Shown piece after piece: positions 46,246-58,535 of a DNA stretch of 64,000 bases. Under the pieces are notes generated by a model. It ran no database searches. It had not been told where the DNA came from and saw only the letters and a program-made list of their open reading frames with translations. The translations under genes and the position numbers were made by a program. Every line of letters begins with the position of its first letter. The stretch's first letter is position 1. The DNA comes from Struthio camelus (taxonomy: Eukaryota; Chordata; Aves; Struthioniformes; Struthionidae). Location: NCBI RefSeq assembly GCF_040807025.1, contig NC_090982.1:78161931-78225930 (forward strand). Reading direction: 5' to 3'.

Positions 46246-46679
46246 AGGAGACAAAAATGCAGCAGAGGCACTCAGCAGGGAGAGGAAGGGGGGGCCGGGG
46301 AGGGAGACGAGCCTGCTCTGATATGAGATGCGTGTTCCTCCTAATGGCTATTTCAGCCTTCAGATGGCAGACGAAGGCCAGAGCCTGGGTAATGAGCCTC
46401 TCAGCTAAATTATTCAAGCAGACCCTCCGCAGCAAAACCGGGCGTCTAATCGCAAGGCCAGAGACAGCGGCTTGCTCCCTGGTACAGCTCCATCCTCCTC
46501 CTCCTCCTTGCCGTGAGCTCCCTGACGCCTTCTCCACCCCGGGAAGCCGCCCAGCGGGGTGAGCCAGGACAGCGGGGCCGCATCGCCCTTCCCGGGGTAC
46601 ACACGAGGGGGTGCGGCTGCCCCAGGGAGGTGTTTCGGAGGGGTGAAGGGGTGTAGGAGATTTGGGGCCAGCCTTAAAA

Positions 46680-47150
46680 CGTGCGAGCGACCGCGTGGTG
46701 GCAGTGTGGCCTAGCAGCGGCGCTCACCCACCTGGCACCGAGGAACCGGGATGGGGGCTGGAAGCGGGCCACGGCGGGCGATGCTGCTGAGGATGCTGCG
46801 ACGAGCCTCTGCCCCACCGCCATCTCCCTCCTCTCCCGCCGTACCACAGCGCAGCTCCCTGCCGCCCTGCACGCCGCCCTCCCTGCCCACGGCGAGCCCC
46901 TCTCCTCCTCCAGCGTGGGAGAGGAGGGATGGGGACGGGGGGGGGGACTGCTGCTCTGCACAGCAGGTGACAGAGCCGCTCACGCCCGGTCGTCCTGCGG
47001 GCCACCAGGAAGGAGCTGGGGACCTGGCTAGGGACGGCCAAGGCTTCAGAGACCCTCGGGCATCCCCGGAGCCTTGCACAGCCCAGCCCGAGGGGGAGGC
47101 GCTGCTCTGGGAAGCTGCCTCAGTGCCTGCCCTGCCCCTCAGCTGCGATT
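46680..47150. other. GC/CpG-rich patch
   Basis: A GC-rich stretch with moderate CpG density and overlapping Arg/Pro/Ser-rich frames on both strands. It includes a GGGGGGGG run near 46938. There is no recognisable product. It could be a promoter-like island; limits are approximate. Confidence 0.35.
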
Positions 47151-49364
47151 AGCCCGTCTAAGGATAATTTATCCCCGTTGTCTCCGCTGTGATGCCGGAT
47201 CCGGCTCTTGGCAATCTGTGCTAAGTCCTCTGCCCACGGAGGCCCGGCATCAGGCCTGTGCCTCCCGTTCTCTTCCCAGGGAAAAGAGGGAACCTCCCAA
47301 TTCCCACTCAGCAGGAGCCTTCAAAAGTGCCCTCATTTCCACATCAAATGCCTTGAAGATCCTGTCCACCGAGCTGAGATCGGGGCCCCAAATGCAGCCC
47401 CCAAACCCTGTGTTTGCGGCACGCTCCCGCTGCGGCTATCCTGCCCTGTGCCACCGTGCTGCACCCTGTGCATGGCGGAGAGGGTACCTGGGGACAGAGA
47501 GCAGGAGGAAACGCTCAAGAGATGGAGGGACAGGGGCTGCAGCCAATTTAGTCTGTCCCTGTGTGCTGCAAACAGCAGCAACACCCAGAGGAGCTGCCCA
47601 GGGAAAAATAATCCCTCGCTCTCCTAAGCCATGCGGGGGGGTTCAGGCTGCAGAAACAGGAGGCTACATCCTCTCCTCGTCCCGCTGCTTCAGCCCACGC
47701 CGGCACCCAGAGCTCTCTGCAGCAGACGGACCCGGTGCAGGGATGTCCCGGCCGGGTAGGTGACGGCACCTGAACAGGTCCGCGTGTGCAAACACGGCAG
47801 CGGCACTGCACAATATCTCCTTTGCTAAGAAGTTGCTGGATGTTTCTCATGAGATGTTTGGCCTCTTTTGGGGCTCGGCTCTTCTCAGAAGCACCAGAGC
47901 GTCGGGAGGGAAGCTGCCCAGGCTGTTCCTGCTGCGGTGCCAGGAGGGACATGAGGCCTGGCCGCGTGGCCGTGACCACCTTCTCTGAGCTGGCGGCAGG
48001 GTCCCCGTCTTCCCAAGGCGATGTCTCTCTCCCTGTCACTGAAGGAGAAGGCTCTCGGTGGCTTGCCAGCATGGCTCATCCTGCCCATCAAAGGCTCTCA
48101 AAGAGAGAAAATAAAATAACAGGCTCCGATCGATCGTGCGCTCCGTAATGCTGTCTTTGGAGCTGGGCCAGGCTGCCAGGCCGTTTGAGAGAGCAAGGAA
48201 GGCAGCTAAGGAAAACAAAGCCATCAAGGGGGCACTAAAGGCTTTTTCTGCCCCGAGCTCCATGGAGGGCTTTGGGCAGCGCTCCCGGGTGTGCAGTCTC
48301 CCTTGGGTGGGCTTGGGAGCTGCCGGGGGCGGACAAGGCGAGCTGAGGCGCACGGGCTGCGCCAGGGCATCCCTCTCCAGCCTGGCGCAGCTGGGAAGGA
48401 GGGATGACGGGGCTGGAGACCTCCGGCAGCCTGCACCCTGTTTCCCAACCCGGGAAGCGGCCGTGGTGCTTCCCGCGACTGCACCGCGATCGCTGAATCC
48501 ACGCTGGCTGCTCTCCAGCTCCAGCCTTCTTCATGCCACTGGGATGACGGCTGGCTCTCAGCCCCTGGGACCCTGGGGACAGCCCAAGAAACATGTAGCT
48601 CTGCAGGCTGGGGATGGCCTGGCCACGAGAGCCAGCGCGCCCGCAGCCGTCCGCTGTCCAGCATCCACTCAAACGCGTGGGGCACTTCTCCGAGGGATGC
48701 CGACTGTGCATGACCTCCCTAATCCGAGCAAATATTTACTTCTCTGTCGCCTTGTGGAGCTGCTGAACTCCATCAAGGCAGAGCTCCTCTTCTTCGGTTG
48801 CAAACAGCGCCTGCCCTCGCTAATCTGTCTATTAACCTCCCGCATGGCAGGAAGCCACTTCTTCCACGTGCTCTGCTGACATCCTCTCTGCAAACCCAGG
48901 GTGTTTCGTGCCCAGGCCACAGCTGCCTCCAAGCATCCTTTCCCCCTCTGCTCGCGCTCCAACCAGCCCTGCAGCAAAAGCCTTGCAAAAGTGCAAAGGG
49001 AGGAAAATCTGTGCCAGACCCGGAGCTGTCTCGCACCGACCGGGCCACTCGCAAGCCGTGCAATGCTTGCAGAGCACAGGCAGGCAGCAAAATCCGGTCC
49101 CAGGGTCATCCTCTCTGCATGTCCTGCAGAAGACATTTGGCAGGGACAGGGTCGGCTTTCCCACCACCCCGCGCTTTACATCCCTTTGCTCGCTGTCTCT
49201 CTGTCTTGCTGGAATTGGCTGTTGTTTAATCAGTGCCGGCACTCTCCACTCAGCTGGAGAGAGCACAGCTAACAGCCCTCGAGGAAGAAAGCAGCCCTGG
49301 ATGCACCGGCACAAAGACAGATTTTTTTTGTCTCTCTCTCCCCATCTCTAAAGCCCAATTGTCT

Positions 49365-49595
49365 TTGTACCCTGAGTCCCACTGTGCAGGGAAAAAGTGT
49401 AACCAATCCATTTTAGAAACCACTAAAAATGATCTACAGTAGCTTTTCCTAGCCCTGCTAGGTCATGAGATAATGGACATTAAAATTGTGGCATTTTTAT
49501 ATATAGAAAAGTTATTTTAGGTCATTTTTAGAGGTTTCTGAAATGGATCAGTTATAATTTTCCTCTCCTGCTGAGGGTTGAGTGTACTAAAGATG
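49365..49595. repeat. Palindromic fold-back element (~230 bp), MITE-like or ancient EULOR/UCON-like
   Basis: The core arms are 49401-49448 and 49506-49553. The reverse complement of the right arm matches the left arm at 40 of 48 positions with no gaps. Most differences are transitions, which G-U pairs would tolerate in RNA. The AT-rich loop of about 57 bases has a central TTTTTATATATAGAAAA. Weaker symmetry extends outward: GTACC on the left against GTACT on the right, each next to CTTT/AAAG. That gives about 230 bp overall. The region is AT-rich within GC-rich DNA and carries no open frame. It may be a MITE-type DNA transposon remnant, an old conserved palindromic repeat, or a transcribed hairpin. 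The family is not identified. Confidence 0.75.
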
Positions 49596-49640
49596 CCTCA
49601 CTCCACAGGTGGAGGGACACAAAAAATAGTACCAATAAAA

Positions 49641-49661
49641 GTTTTAAGAGGCCTCTAAAAC
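49641..49661. repeat. Short near-perfect palindrome
   Basis: GTTTTAAGAGGCCTCTAAAAC reads almost identically on both strands, with one extra A in the left arm. It lies 46 bases beyond the larger palindromic element and may belong to the same or a related fold-back insertion. Confidence 0.7.
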
Positions 49662-50962
49662 ACTTCTGTAGGAGGTATTTCTTCTGTTTCACTTGGGGCA
49701 CGTTCAGGCCCCGGGCTGATGAGGGATACCGATTTTACAGTGCGCTCACGGGATGACCTGCATAACTCATCAACCCGAACACGTGCCAATAAAACCTCCA
49801 GAGCCCATGACAGCATCGTGTACTCGCTCCAAGGCTACAGACGCTGTCCACCCCGCATGCGCGCACGCACTCGCGCAGGCCCCCCCGGCGCGGGGGTCGA
49901 CCCCAAAGCTGGCCGAGGCTGCTCTCCCACCAGACATCCGCTCCGGTGACGTTATTACCATCCCTTGCCCCTGCATCTTTCAGGGCAGGATCAGCGCCCC
50001 GTGCCCTGCCTGTATCTAACGTGCCGGTAAAGTTTCCCATGTCCTCCGCCGGTGACTGATTTCGGAGCATTGCCATGGGGATGCTCTTGGTTGCAGCCTT
50101 GGACAACTCGCCCTCCTCCATGGCCGCAGAGACCAGGCGGTCCCTTCTTTGCAGGGGTCCCTTGCACATTTGAAGGCTGTGAGCACGTGCAGTGAAAAAA
50201 TGCATCCAAGTAGCTGAAAGAAGTTGCAGATGCTGGAGGGCATAACCGGGATCGACCTCAGCCTGGAGTCCAGCCCTGAACGCTCGGGCGCGTAACATCT
50301 GCACGGAGGTGTCGCCACTCTGTGCAAAAGCAGCACGTAGAGCACATCTGCGCGCACAGCTACACAGATCCTTTTGTTACGCGCACACCCCACTGCTGTC
50401 CCTGTCCGCCACTGTAACACCGGCTGCAAACACAATGTATTATTTATCTAAATGCAGCTTTTCTAAAAACTGCCTGGGTACAACAGGCTGGTAGGAAACA
50501 ACAACAACAAACCTATGAATAAATCATATTTCCACTGCCTGGCAGATACGGGGAGCATCTGTCCACCTGATAGTGCCTTCTGCCTGGAAACTCCCGTGCT
50601 GGCAGCAGGGAGACTATTGCCAGGGACGGTCCCTTCCACGGCCCCAAACATCAGGACGCAGCCGTGCAGAGCTGGAGACACAGAGGAAGGTGAAGCTCTG
50701 ATTTTGCTTGTCTTTGCTCTGCTACCCCTTGTCTGGGCTGTTCTCGGGGCAGGGGTCTAGGAGGGCCAGGAGGGCGAGGGCTCAGTGAAGGTGCAGAGCC
50801 CTAGCACCCAGCAGGTGGTACCGAAGGGCAGGCGATGCCAGTTAACGTTTCTGCAAGGGCTTGGGAGCCCTGGCTGCACTCTGGGAACTTCAGTGTTTAT
50901 AGCCGCTGCTTTTCCAAGAGGGATTTTGCAAGCTTTTTTTAAAAATTAATGCGGCAAATGTC

Positions 50963-50987
50963 ACTCGAGAGAGACACTCTCGAGAGT
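50963..50987. repeat. CTCGAGAG inverted/direct motif cluster
   Basis: ACTCTCGAGAGT at 50976-50987 is a perfect 12-base palindrome. ACTCGAGAG precedes it at 50963-50971 and ACTTGAGAG follows it, giving three similar half sites within about 35 bases. Short inverted repeats of this kind may be protein sites or replication-slippage products. Confidence 0.6.
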
Positions 50988-52234
50988 CACTTGAGAGCCC
51001 AAGGGCATGGGGGGAGTGATGGGCTCATCCCCGATGGGCCTCCTGGGTGACCCCGCTCAGCCAGCGCCTAGCCCAGCCCTGCAGCCCTCGTGCAGCAGCA
51101 CTGGTGCACGCACAAGGCTCCCAGCCACTCTCCCCCAGGAGTTCCCGAGTTGGCCCGGGGACACTGCGGCCGTGCCCATGCTCTCTGCAGAGATCCTCTG
51201 CTCGGGTTCGGGTGAGACATCACCTTCCTGCCAAAGTTGGAGCTGGGAACATAACGGTGACAGAGCCTGAAGGACCACAGAGCCCCTTAGTGGGGCGACC
51301 AGCCTGGGTGGGGGGCCACAGCAGCTGTAAGCAAAGTCCCCCCTGTCCCCACTGCGATCCAGGAGTCACTTCTCCAGCCTCAACGAGCAAGAATTTATTC
51401 CCCAGAAGGAGCCGAATAAAAGGGTGGACTCAGCAAAAGATAAATTTCTTAAAGGCCCTGTTTTAAACTGATTAGGGCTCATAAACCAAGCTATGGATTT
51501 TCTCATTTCCCTTGCAGAAAATCCAGCACGCGCGTCGAGAGGCAGCGCTGTAAATTTGGGGGAAGAGACGCACAGCATTACTCATACATAACAAAGAGTT
51601 TAGAGCCCTGCTTCGAGCACAAATCTCAGTGCAAACTCCTAGCCCTAAATGCCACCTCTCAGCAGGTTCGCGTGATAATAGGATTGCTGGAGTTTGCTTC
51701 ACCCCGTGCCAGCCAAAGCCGTGCTCTTCACCGCGCAACAGAGGAGCTCTTCAAACCCAGCGGCTCTTGAGCCTCCGAGCAGTTCGCAGAAGAGCCTGGC
51801 GAAGCAGCGAGGAAAGAGCAAGTTGGTGAGAAGGGCTCCCGTGACTGTGGGCAAGGGATGTGGGCTGGCTAAGGCGGCAGCCCCCCTTGGAGGTGCTCTC
51901 CGAGGTGCGGGATGCTGCGGGAAGGCGATTTAGGCAGGGCTAGCTGAAGCCATCCTATGCCCACGGCACACCGCCCCTGCTCGCTCTTCAGCTGTCTCGG
52001 AGACCAGGCTCCTTCCCGCAGAGCTGGGCACAGGGCGGCTGGGGCTGCCGTTCGCCCCGACGCAGAAGGGAGGGATCCCGGAGAGCACCGGCCGGAGGGT
52101 GCTGGTGGTGGAAGGAGGGACCCCGAAGGACAAGGTGTTGCAGGCAAGCGTCTACGGCAGGAGCCAGCTGGCACAGGGAACGTCCCTGCCTCCGCAAAGG
52201 CAGACGGCCACTCCAAGCCAACCCATCGGAAACC

Positions 52235-52440
52235 AAAGAGCAGCTTTGCTCCGAAACAGTATTAAATATTGAACAAAGGAAAGCAAATCTGTTATCTGGG
52301 ATAATTGGGAGTAAATAAAACATTTAACCAAACCAAATGCAGCTGTTTCAACTTGGAGCTGACACAACAGCAGGGAAGCCAGCTCAGCTACTCCGTGTCC
52401 TTGTTATGGCAGCTGATTACTGTTTCGGGTATAATGGTAG
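52235..52440. promoter_or_regulatory. AT-rich candidate conserved noncoding element
   Basis: The block contains ACAGTATTAAATATTGAACAAAGG (SOX-type AACAAAG), GTTATCTGGGATAATTGGG (paired GATA/bicoid-like cores), AATAAAACATTTAACC and GCAGCTGATTACTG. There is no coding frame or repeat. It is located in the presumed long upstream CNTFR intron. Function is inference. Confidence 0.3.
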
Positions 52441-55400
52441 CACCACGAGGCCTCGGACACAGACACGGCCCTTGGCGCATGGTGCTGCATGCTCGCGAGG
52501 GACAGACATAGGTGGACCAAAACGGCAGGGCATGGGAGTGAGGAAAGCACGTGGGGTACAAAAAGCCCTTTGCAGCGCCGGGATTTGCTCTCCAGCCCGG
52601 GAAGTTCACGTGCAGGCCAGCTTTCCTCCCCTAACACCTCTGCGATGAGATCTGCAAGTAACATAAAGCATTTCAGAGCCAGGTCACTGGTTCGCACATA
52701 GCCTGGGGCAGTAATGACCAAACCTCGTTACCAGCTGCTCGGTAGCCTGTGGGAACGAGCGTGCCGGGCCTCTGTCCAGCTCCTCGAGACCTGAGGAGCA
52801 GCACTGGGAGAGGGGCTGTTCAGCACCCAGAGGGAGGTGCTGACAAATGAGGCCAAGGGCTGCTCCAGGATGGAGAGTGTGTCCCTGCAGTCCCAAACTC
52901 CTCGCAAAAAGAGTTGTCTCTCTTGGTACCCCTCAATAAAAGATTTGGGAGATCAGCAGCCCAAAACAGCTCCAAAGTGTTTGGTTTCTGCCATGCCCGG
53001 TCTCAGTCCGCACCAGCTGTGAGCAACACTCAACCCTGGAAAGAGTGAATGTGTCCAGAGCCCTGAAAATTCCCACCAGGAGATCAGCTGGAGGAGCTGC
53101 TACCTGGAGAGAGGGATGTCTGAACTGGGAGCAGCCCAGCCACTACACGTGTGGGCAGTGCCTACCCCAGCCTGGCTGGGCCGCGGGAAGCAACTGCTCT
53201 GGTTTCAGCAGGGCCTTGGATTCATGCCTTCGCTATATCTTTTGCAACAGTCTGTATCCCAGGGTACAGCGCTGGCCACTCCAAATGAACGCCGTTCCTT
53301 GCATTGCACCCTAATCTGCCTGCAGTCAGAGCTGGCCTCTTGCTAAGGGGGTGATAACAAGGCACGACTTCCCAGCCGCACGAGGCTGGCCTGACCGCGC
53401 GCCCCGAGCGAGGAAAGCTCGCCCGGGGGCTGCGAAAGCACACTGGCTCTCCCTGCTCTCCTTGGGGCTCTGCGTGCTGAGCGGGGGGCACAGGGAGGGT
53501 TTATGGAGACGCTATAATTTGAGACGGGTTTTTTGAGAAATCCTCTATCTGTCTGCTTGGGCAGATATCTGCTCCCCTGGCCCTGAAGTGCTGGGAGTCC
53601 TGCCAGGCATCTCATGGCCTTTTAGGAGCTGCCAGCTCCACATAGCACCGCGCACATATCCCCTTCACCCTCTTTACCCTCTCCAGCTCCAGGCACAAAA
53701 AACCTGCACGGTCTGCACCCTGCAATGCCCCTGGCCCCTCCATCACCTTCATTAAAGGCTGCAATAAAGCAGTCCATCCTCTCTGCCTCGCCAGGCAGAC
53801 AAGACAGGGGAAATACCAGGTGTAATCAGATACAACCGAGGCCATCAGCAGTCATGTATCTTCAGCAAAGCTGTCCCACCAGGACTCCTGGAAATTGTAT
53901 ATTTATCCAGGAGGACCCTCTGGAGGGAAGCTACAAGCTCTTTGTCATGTACCAAGCAAGAGGCTAGCCACGAATATTACCAGCTATCTCTCCCAGAGGA
54001 GGGAGCGCGGACTGCCTGTAATAAGCAGCTGCTCTCCAAAGTTGCCTTCTCTCTCCTCATCCCTCCCAAGCCGCTACCTGGATAGATCCACTCCTCCGCG
54101 CAGCTCATTTCCAGGCTGCTCTCTGCACTAGGCAGGGGAGGGGGGTACCTGCAAGAGGGCAGGTCTCTCATCCCGCAGGGAACAGAGAGGAAGAAGCAAG
54201 AGGCTTTAGGGTCTGCAGAGGAGAGAAAGGAATATCTTTGCGCTTCTCCTCTCTTCCCCGGGTGGGAGGAGGAGCTGACAAGAGCAATTAGTAACCATAC
54301 ATAATCCCATCTGCTTTTTCCTTGCACCAGTGCTGCCCTTCACTCAAATAGCTCTTTTCCTTCCATGGTATTTTTCTCCCCCATGTATTTATGGAAAACC
54401 ATCCTCTCCTCTTTCAGCTCTCATGTTTTTCTAGATGAAACACTCAAGGCTGTGCTGCCTCGCCCACAGCTCCCTGGACAGCTCGCACTGCCTGCTCCAC
54501 CTCAAATCCAGTGGGGACTTGCGATCTGAACGTGAGCTTCCTCGGGCAGGTATCTCCCCATGCACCGGCTATCTGAGCAGGCAACAGAGGCTGGAGAGCT
54601 ATTTGCTCATCCTAGAGCAGACCCCACATTTGGCTGCCTGGATCATATCTGGGTTTGCTCGCTTCAGCTCAGCCTCTCCAGGCTGCCGGCTCGCGTCCTC
54701 GGGACTTTTCCTCTGCTGTTGCCAAGCACAGCTCTCCTGGATCACAACGGAGAGTCTTGCTACATCTCCCTCCATGCATGACCGAGCAGCAGCCTATTCC
54801 TGTTACTCAGCCCTGGGGACCGTGCGACCCGTCGCGTGCAAGAGCCCCGGCCCCTGCAGCACTGGTGGCTTCGCCCAACCTCATGTCATCAGCAAATTCC
54901 TGTGGTGCGCGCGCGTCCTTGCCATGCCAGCTTGGAAACTAACTGCAGACACCGCGTGAAAATGGCTGGGCTGGAGCCAGAGGTCCCCTGAGAGAGGCTG
55001 GAGTCAGCTGTAGAGAGCTCGCAGACAACCAAAATGAGCTTCATATGGTTTCTTCCCATGCTCTTCCCACCCAAAACTGTGCATGTCCCTCCAGCGGGAG
55101 CCTGCCTTACTGTCATTTATAGCAAACCCACCTGGGCCCTTCCCAGATACCCTTCTGCATAACATTCCTCAAGAAAACCACAGTGTGGGACTGTGATGGG
55201 GAGGGGGCAAAGAAGGACGTCCTGGGGCCTGAGGCGGCTCTGGCTGGCGGTGGTGTGCAGGCTGCTCAGGTGTCCCATTAATCACATGCATTGGGGAAAA
55301 CACTTAATTTGTCCCAGCAAATGGGGTTTCCACACCAGCCCTTAACTGCCCACTCTCTGCAGCTTTTGTGCTGCGAGGAAAACACGAGTCAGGCACGTCA

Positions 55401-56359
55401 TTAACATCGGGAGGGTCTCCAGCCAGGCCTCAATCCTCTCCTACACTGCCAGCATCAGAGGGCAGAGGCAGGAAGGAGGAGGGAGCCTGCCTTTGGAGCA
55501 TCAAGGCTCTGCAGCTCACCCAAAGGGCTTCCTTCGAGGGGAGGAAAGCCAGGAGAGAGCGTGGTTCTTCACCACTTTGCTGGTGCCCATCATCCTCGAT
55601 CTGAGGAGCATCTAGGACACCTGGCCTGGCTGAGAAATTCCTGTCTGGCTCAGGAGCGATGCGAGAAAGCACCTTCAGCTCTGACAACTTTGGGAGACAG
55701 GAACAAAACAAAAATCCTTGTGTCTCCCCGAGGGGAACGCTGCCTGCAGAGGCAACCTGCCCCAGGAAGAGCATCTCCCCTTCCTTCCTCCCAAAACTTT
55801 GAGGCTAGCTCTTACTCTGAAAGACTCGCTTGCCCAAATCCTCTTCCTTACTTAAAATCTTTCCTGTTATGAATCCAGCCATGCTTGCTCTTCTTATGAA
55901 TATCTTTTTTTTATTATTTTTCTCCAGCCTGAATTAGGTCTTGATCTCCTTCTTAGCTTATGACAATGAGATCCTTGGGACGATGCGAGTCACATAACCC
56001 GAGACTTCACTGCATTTGGAAATAACAACTGCGTCCTTAAGTCAGCTGTCTTTAAGGGAGTTCCCATTATTCTGTCCATCCATAAAGAAAAGGAGCTAAA
56101 AAAAGTCTCTTTGCTTTACGAACATGACACTCATCTTCCTCAAATCCCGGCTTGCTGCTTAAATCTCCACAGGGGGCAATGAAAAAGCCCCACGGGATGT
56201 TCCCATGCACACGGTCAGGGGAGCGACGGCGGCTCGACGGGCACGGGGAGCCCCTTCCCGCCCCACAGACGACAGAGAGCCGACAACTTGCAAAATGAAG
56301 TGCGGAGCGCTAGCCAGCTCAGTTACTCCCAGCGACTGTTTTCTCCCCTTCTAACTGTC

Positions 56360-56404
56360 AAATCTTTGTAAAAATCTTTATCAAATCTGTAAAATCTTTG
56401 CAAG
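56360..56404. repeat. Four degenerate copies of AAATCTTTG-like unit
   Basis: AAATCTTTGTAA, AAATCTTTATC, AAATCTGTAA and AAATCTTTGCAA follow one another with a spacing of roughly 10-12 bases. CTTTG cores are compatible with TCF/LEF or SOX HMG-box sites read on the minus strand. It could instead be a degenerate minisatellite. Confidence 0.5.
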
Positions 56405-58454
56405 ACTGCTTTCATTTTCTTCCCTCCTTGCTTCCGCCATCTATCCTCCGCAGCAAGCACCACGCTAAATTCCTTTCATCTCTCCTTTCGGTCAGACATT
56501 ATCTCCTAATCCTTTAATCAACTTGGCTGCTCTTCCTCTGGAGTTCCTGCAATTTATCGATGACCTTTTAATAACAAGACACCCAGAAGTGAATACACTT
56601 TCCCTAAGCGTGTCCACACCAAACCAGGGGCGAGGGCAATGTTTTTGCTGGCCTTGCCCTAGCGACAATAACCCGGACATGTTACGCAGGCCATCCCGCT
56701 CCCATCCGCTCCCGACGCGGAGCTGCAAGGGCCAGCGTCCTCCACGGAGCATGCGGGGCTGGGGCACACCAGCAGCCCTTGGAACAAATAGTCTCTTGAT
56801 TATTTTTTGTTTAAACAGAAGTGGCTTCTCAAGCATTCTCCATTTTGCTTCCAAAGAAGAACAAATAATAAGCAATTATTTCCCGCATTTTTTGCTTAAC
56901 CGATCATTTCCTCTGCCCTCCCCTCCAGAGTAGCAGGCACTGGGTTACTCACACTGAGCTGAACCGCTGTGACTTGGAAACGGACACCAAGAGCAAAGGG
57001 CTGGGTTTGATCTTCCTTTTTTAACGCCATGCGGTAATCAGGTCCTGCCACGGGGTCTTCCGGCGCCGTGAGGATTTTGCTGCACTCTCTGAAGCAGAGG
57101 GGACGCTGCAGCAGCACGGCTCGCGTGAGCCCCTCTGCCTGTCACCGCCGGGGAGCAGACGTCGTGCCTGCTGCTGTTTGTTGCATTGCAAATGCAACCA
57201 TTCCTCCATCGCACGAGGCAGGGGAACGGTCTCCTCCGCAAACGGGCTGCTCAGGTGCAGCAGACACAGCTGACTCAGCACCCCCTGCAGCCAGGTCTTG
57301 GTGTCCTGGTGTCCCAGCCTCTCCCTGGCTCCAGGACCCCCTGTGCCCTCCGGCTCGCCCCCAAAGTGAGATCCCAGGAGAGATGCGCTGTGATATGGTA
57401 CTGCCTGGGCCATGCACAGAAATGACCATACTGGAAAGGGCCTGAGAGATTTAGGGGAGCTTAGACTGGGTGAGCAACCTGATGGCACAGCCTCAGCAGG
57501 GCTGCCTAAGGGCTGGAGCCACGCAGCTCTCCTGCAAGCAGCGGGGATGGCTCTGCTGGGCTTGGCTACGTACGAGAGCTACAGGAATGGGCTGAGAAAA
57601 CACAGAGCTTCTAAGCAGGAGGACAGGGCAGTCCTGAGTTTACCAGAGTACCTTGCAATCCTCTGCTGGAGCAGAGAAAGAAGTTCGACTGGGGTTAGTG
57701 CCAATGCGACCAGGTCCTTTCCATGGTGCACGTGCCACCGGCAGCACGAGGAGAAAAGCAGCATGCCTGGCATAAATGGAGAAGTGTGATGCTGCCAAAA
57801 TTTCTGACCTTTCCAAGGGTGGCATGGGGTTGAACCTGCCAGAGGTGAAGCCGAGGAGCCAGTAGGTACTGAAGGATTTGGGGTTTGTCCGTGCGAGGGA
57901 GGGGCAGCCTGGGATCTGCCCTTGCGCCCAGAAAGCTGTCCCTGGGCACTGGCCAAGAGCAGTTCCAGTAGCAGCACCCATGGGGTTATGTCAGAGCAGC
58001 TCGTCCATGGCACGGCATAATGAAACGCAGACGAATTTGTGAGGTCATGGCACGCACATGCATTTCGGGGGCTGTGCCTCCAGCTTTCTGCACTAATATG
58101 GGCCGAAAAAGCAAGCACTGGGGAAGGGCCCAGAGGGGAGAAGAATGGGCTTTGTCTCTCCTCCCCATCCCAGTGCTTTCCTTTGAGTCTTGGGGAAGTT
58201 TGTAGCTCGAATGCAGCACTTGCTGTGAGCCAAAGGGGTTGTAAATATATTGGCATGTGTTGCCATCTGCCTCGGTTAATAGGATCCTTTTTCCAAGGAA
58301 GAGGAAAGAAAAGGAAGAGAAGGGGAATGCTTAAATCTGCAAAACAAACGTCCATCACCCCTTCTGAAGTGCTAAACCCCTGGCAATAGATTATATATGA
58401 AAGGTTGGTCTATAGCAATAATCTGCAATGGCTTCACACAACAATGCAGCTGGA

Positions 58455-58535
58455 TTCAGATGTCAAATCGTAATACTTAGCACTTAATACCTTCAAAGCC
58501 TCGTACAAAGAATGGATGTGATGCTGGCCCCAATG
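58455..58535 (+). repeat. Possible ancient repeat tail (L2/L3 or MIR type)
   Basis: GTAATACTTAGCACTTAATA followed by CCTTCAAAGCCTCGTACAAAG is similar to an old vertebrate repeat tail (aatacttagcacttatata...cttcaaagcgctttacaaa). It is short and diverged. The surrounding 58.22-58.55 kb is AT-rich and may also hold a conserved element. Confidence 0.45.

Noticed and set aside
57579..58358. 259-codon minus-strand frame with hydrophobic start
   Set aside because: The N-terminus looks mildly membrane-like, but no family is recognised and several other frames cross it on both strands. No promoter or splice logic supports it.
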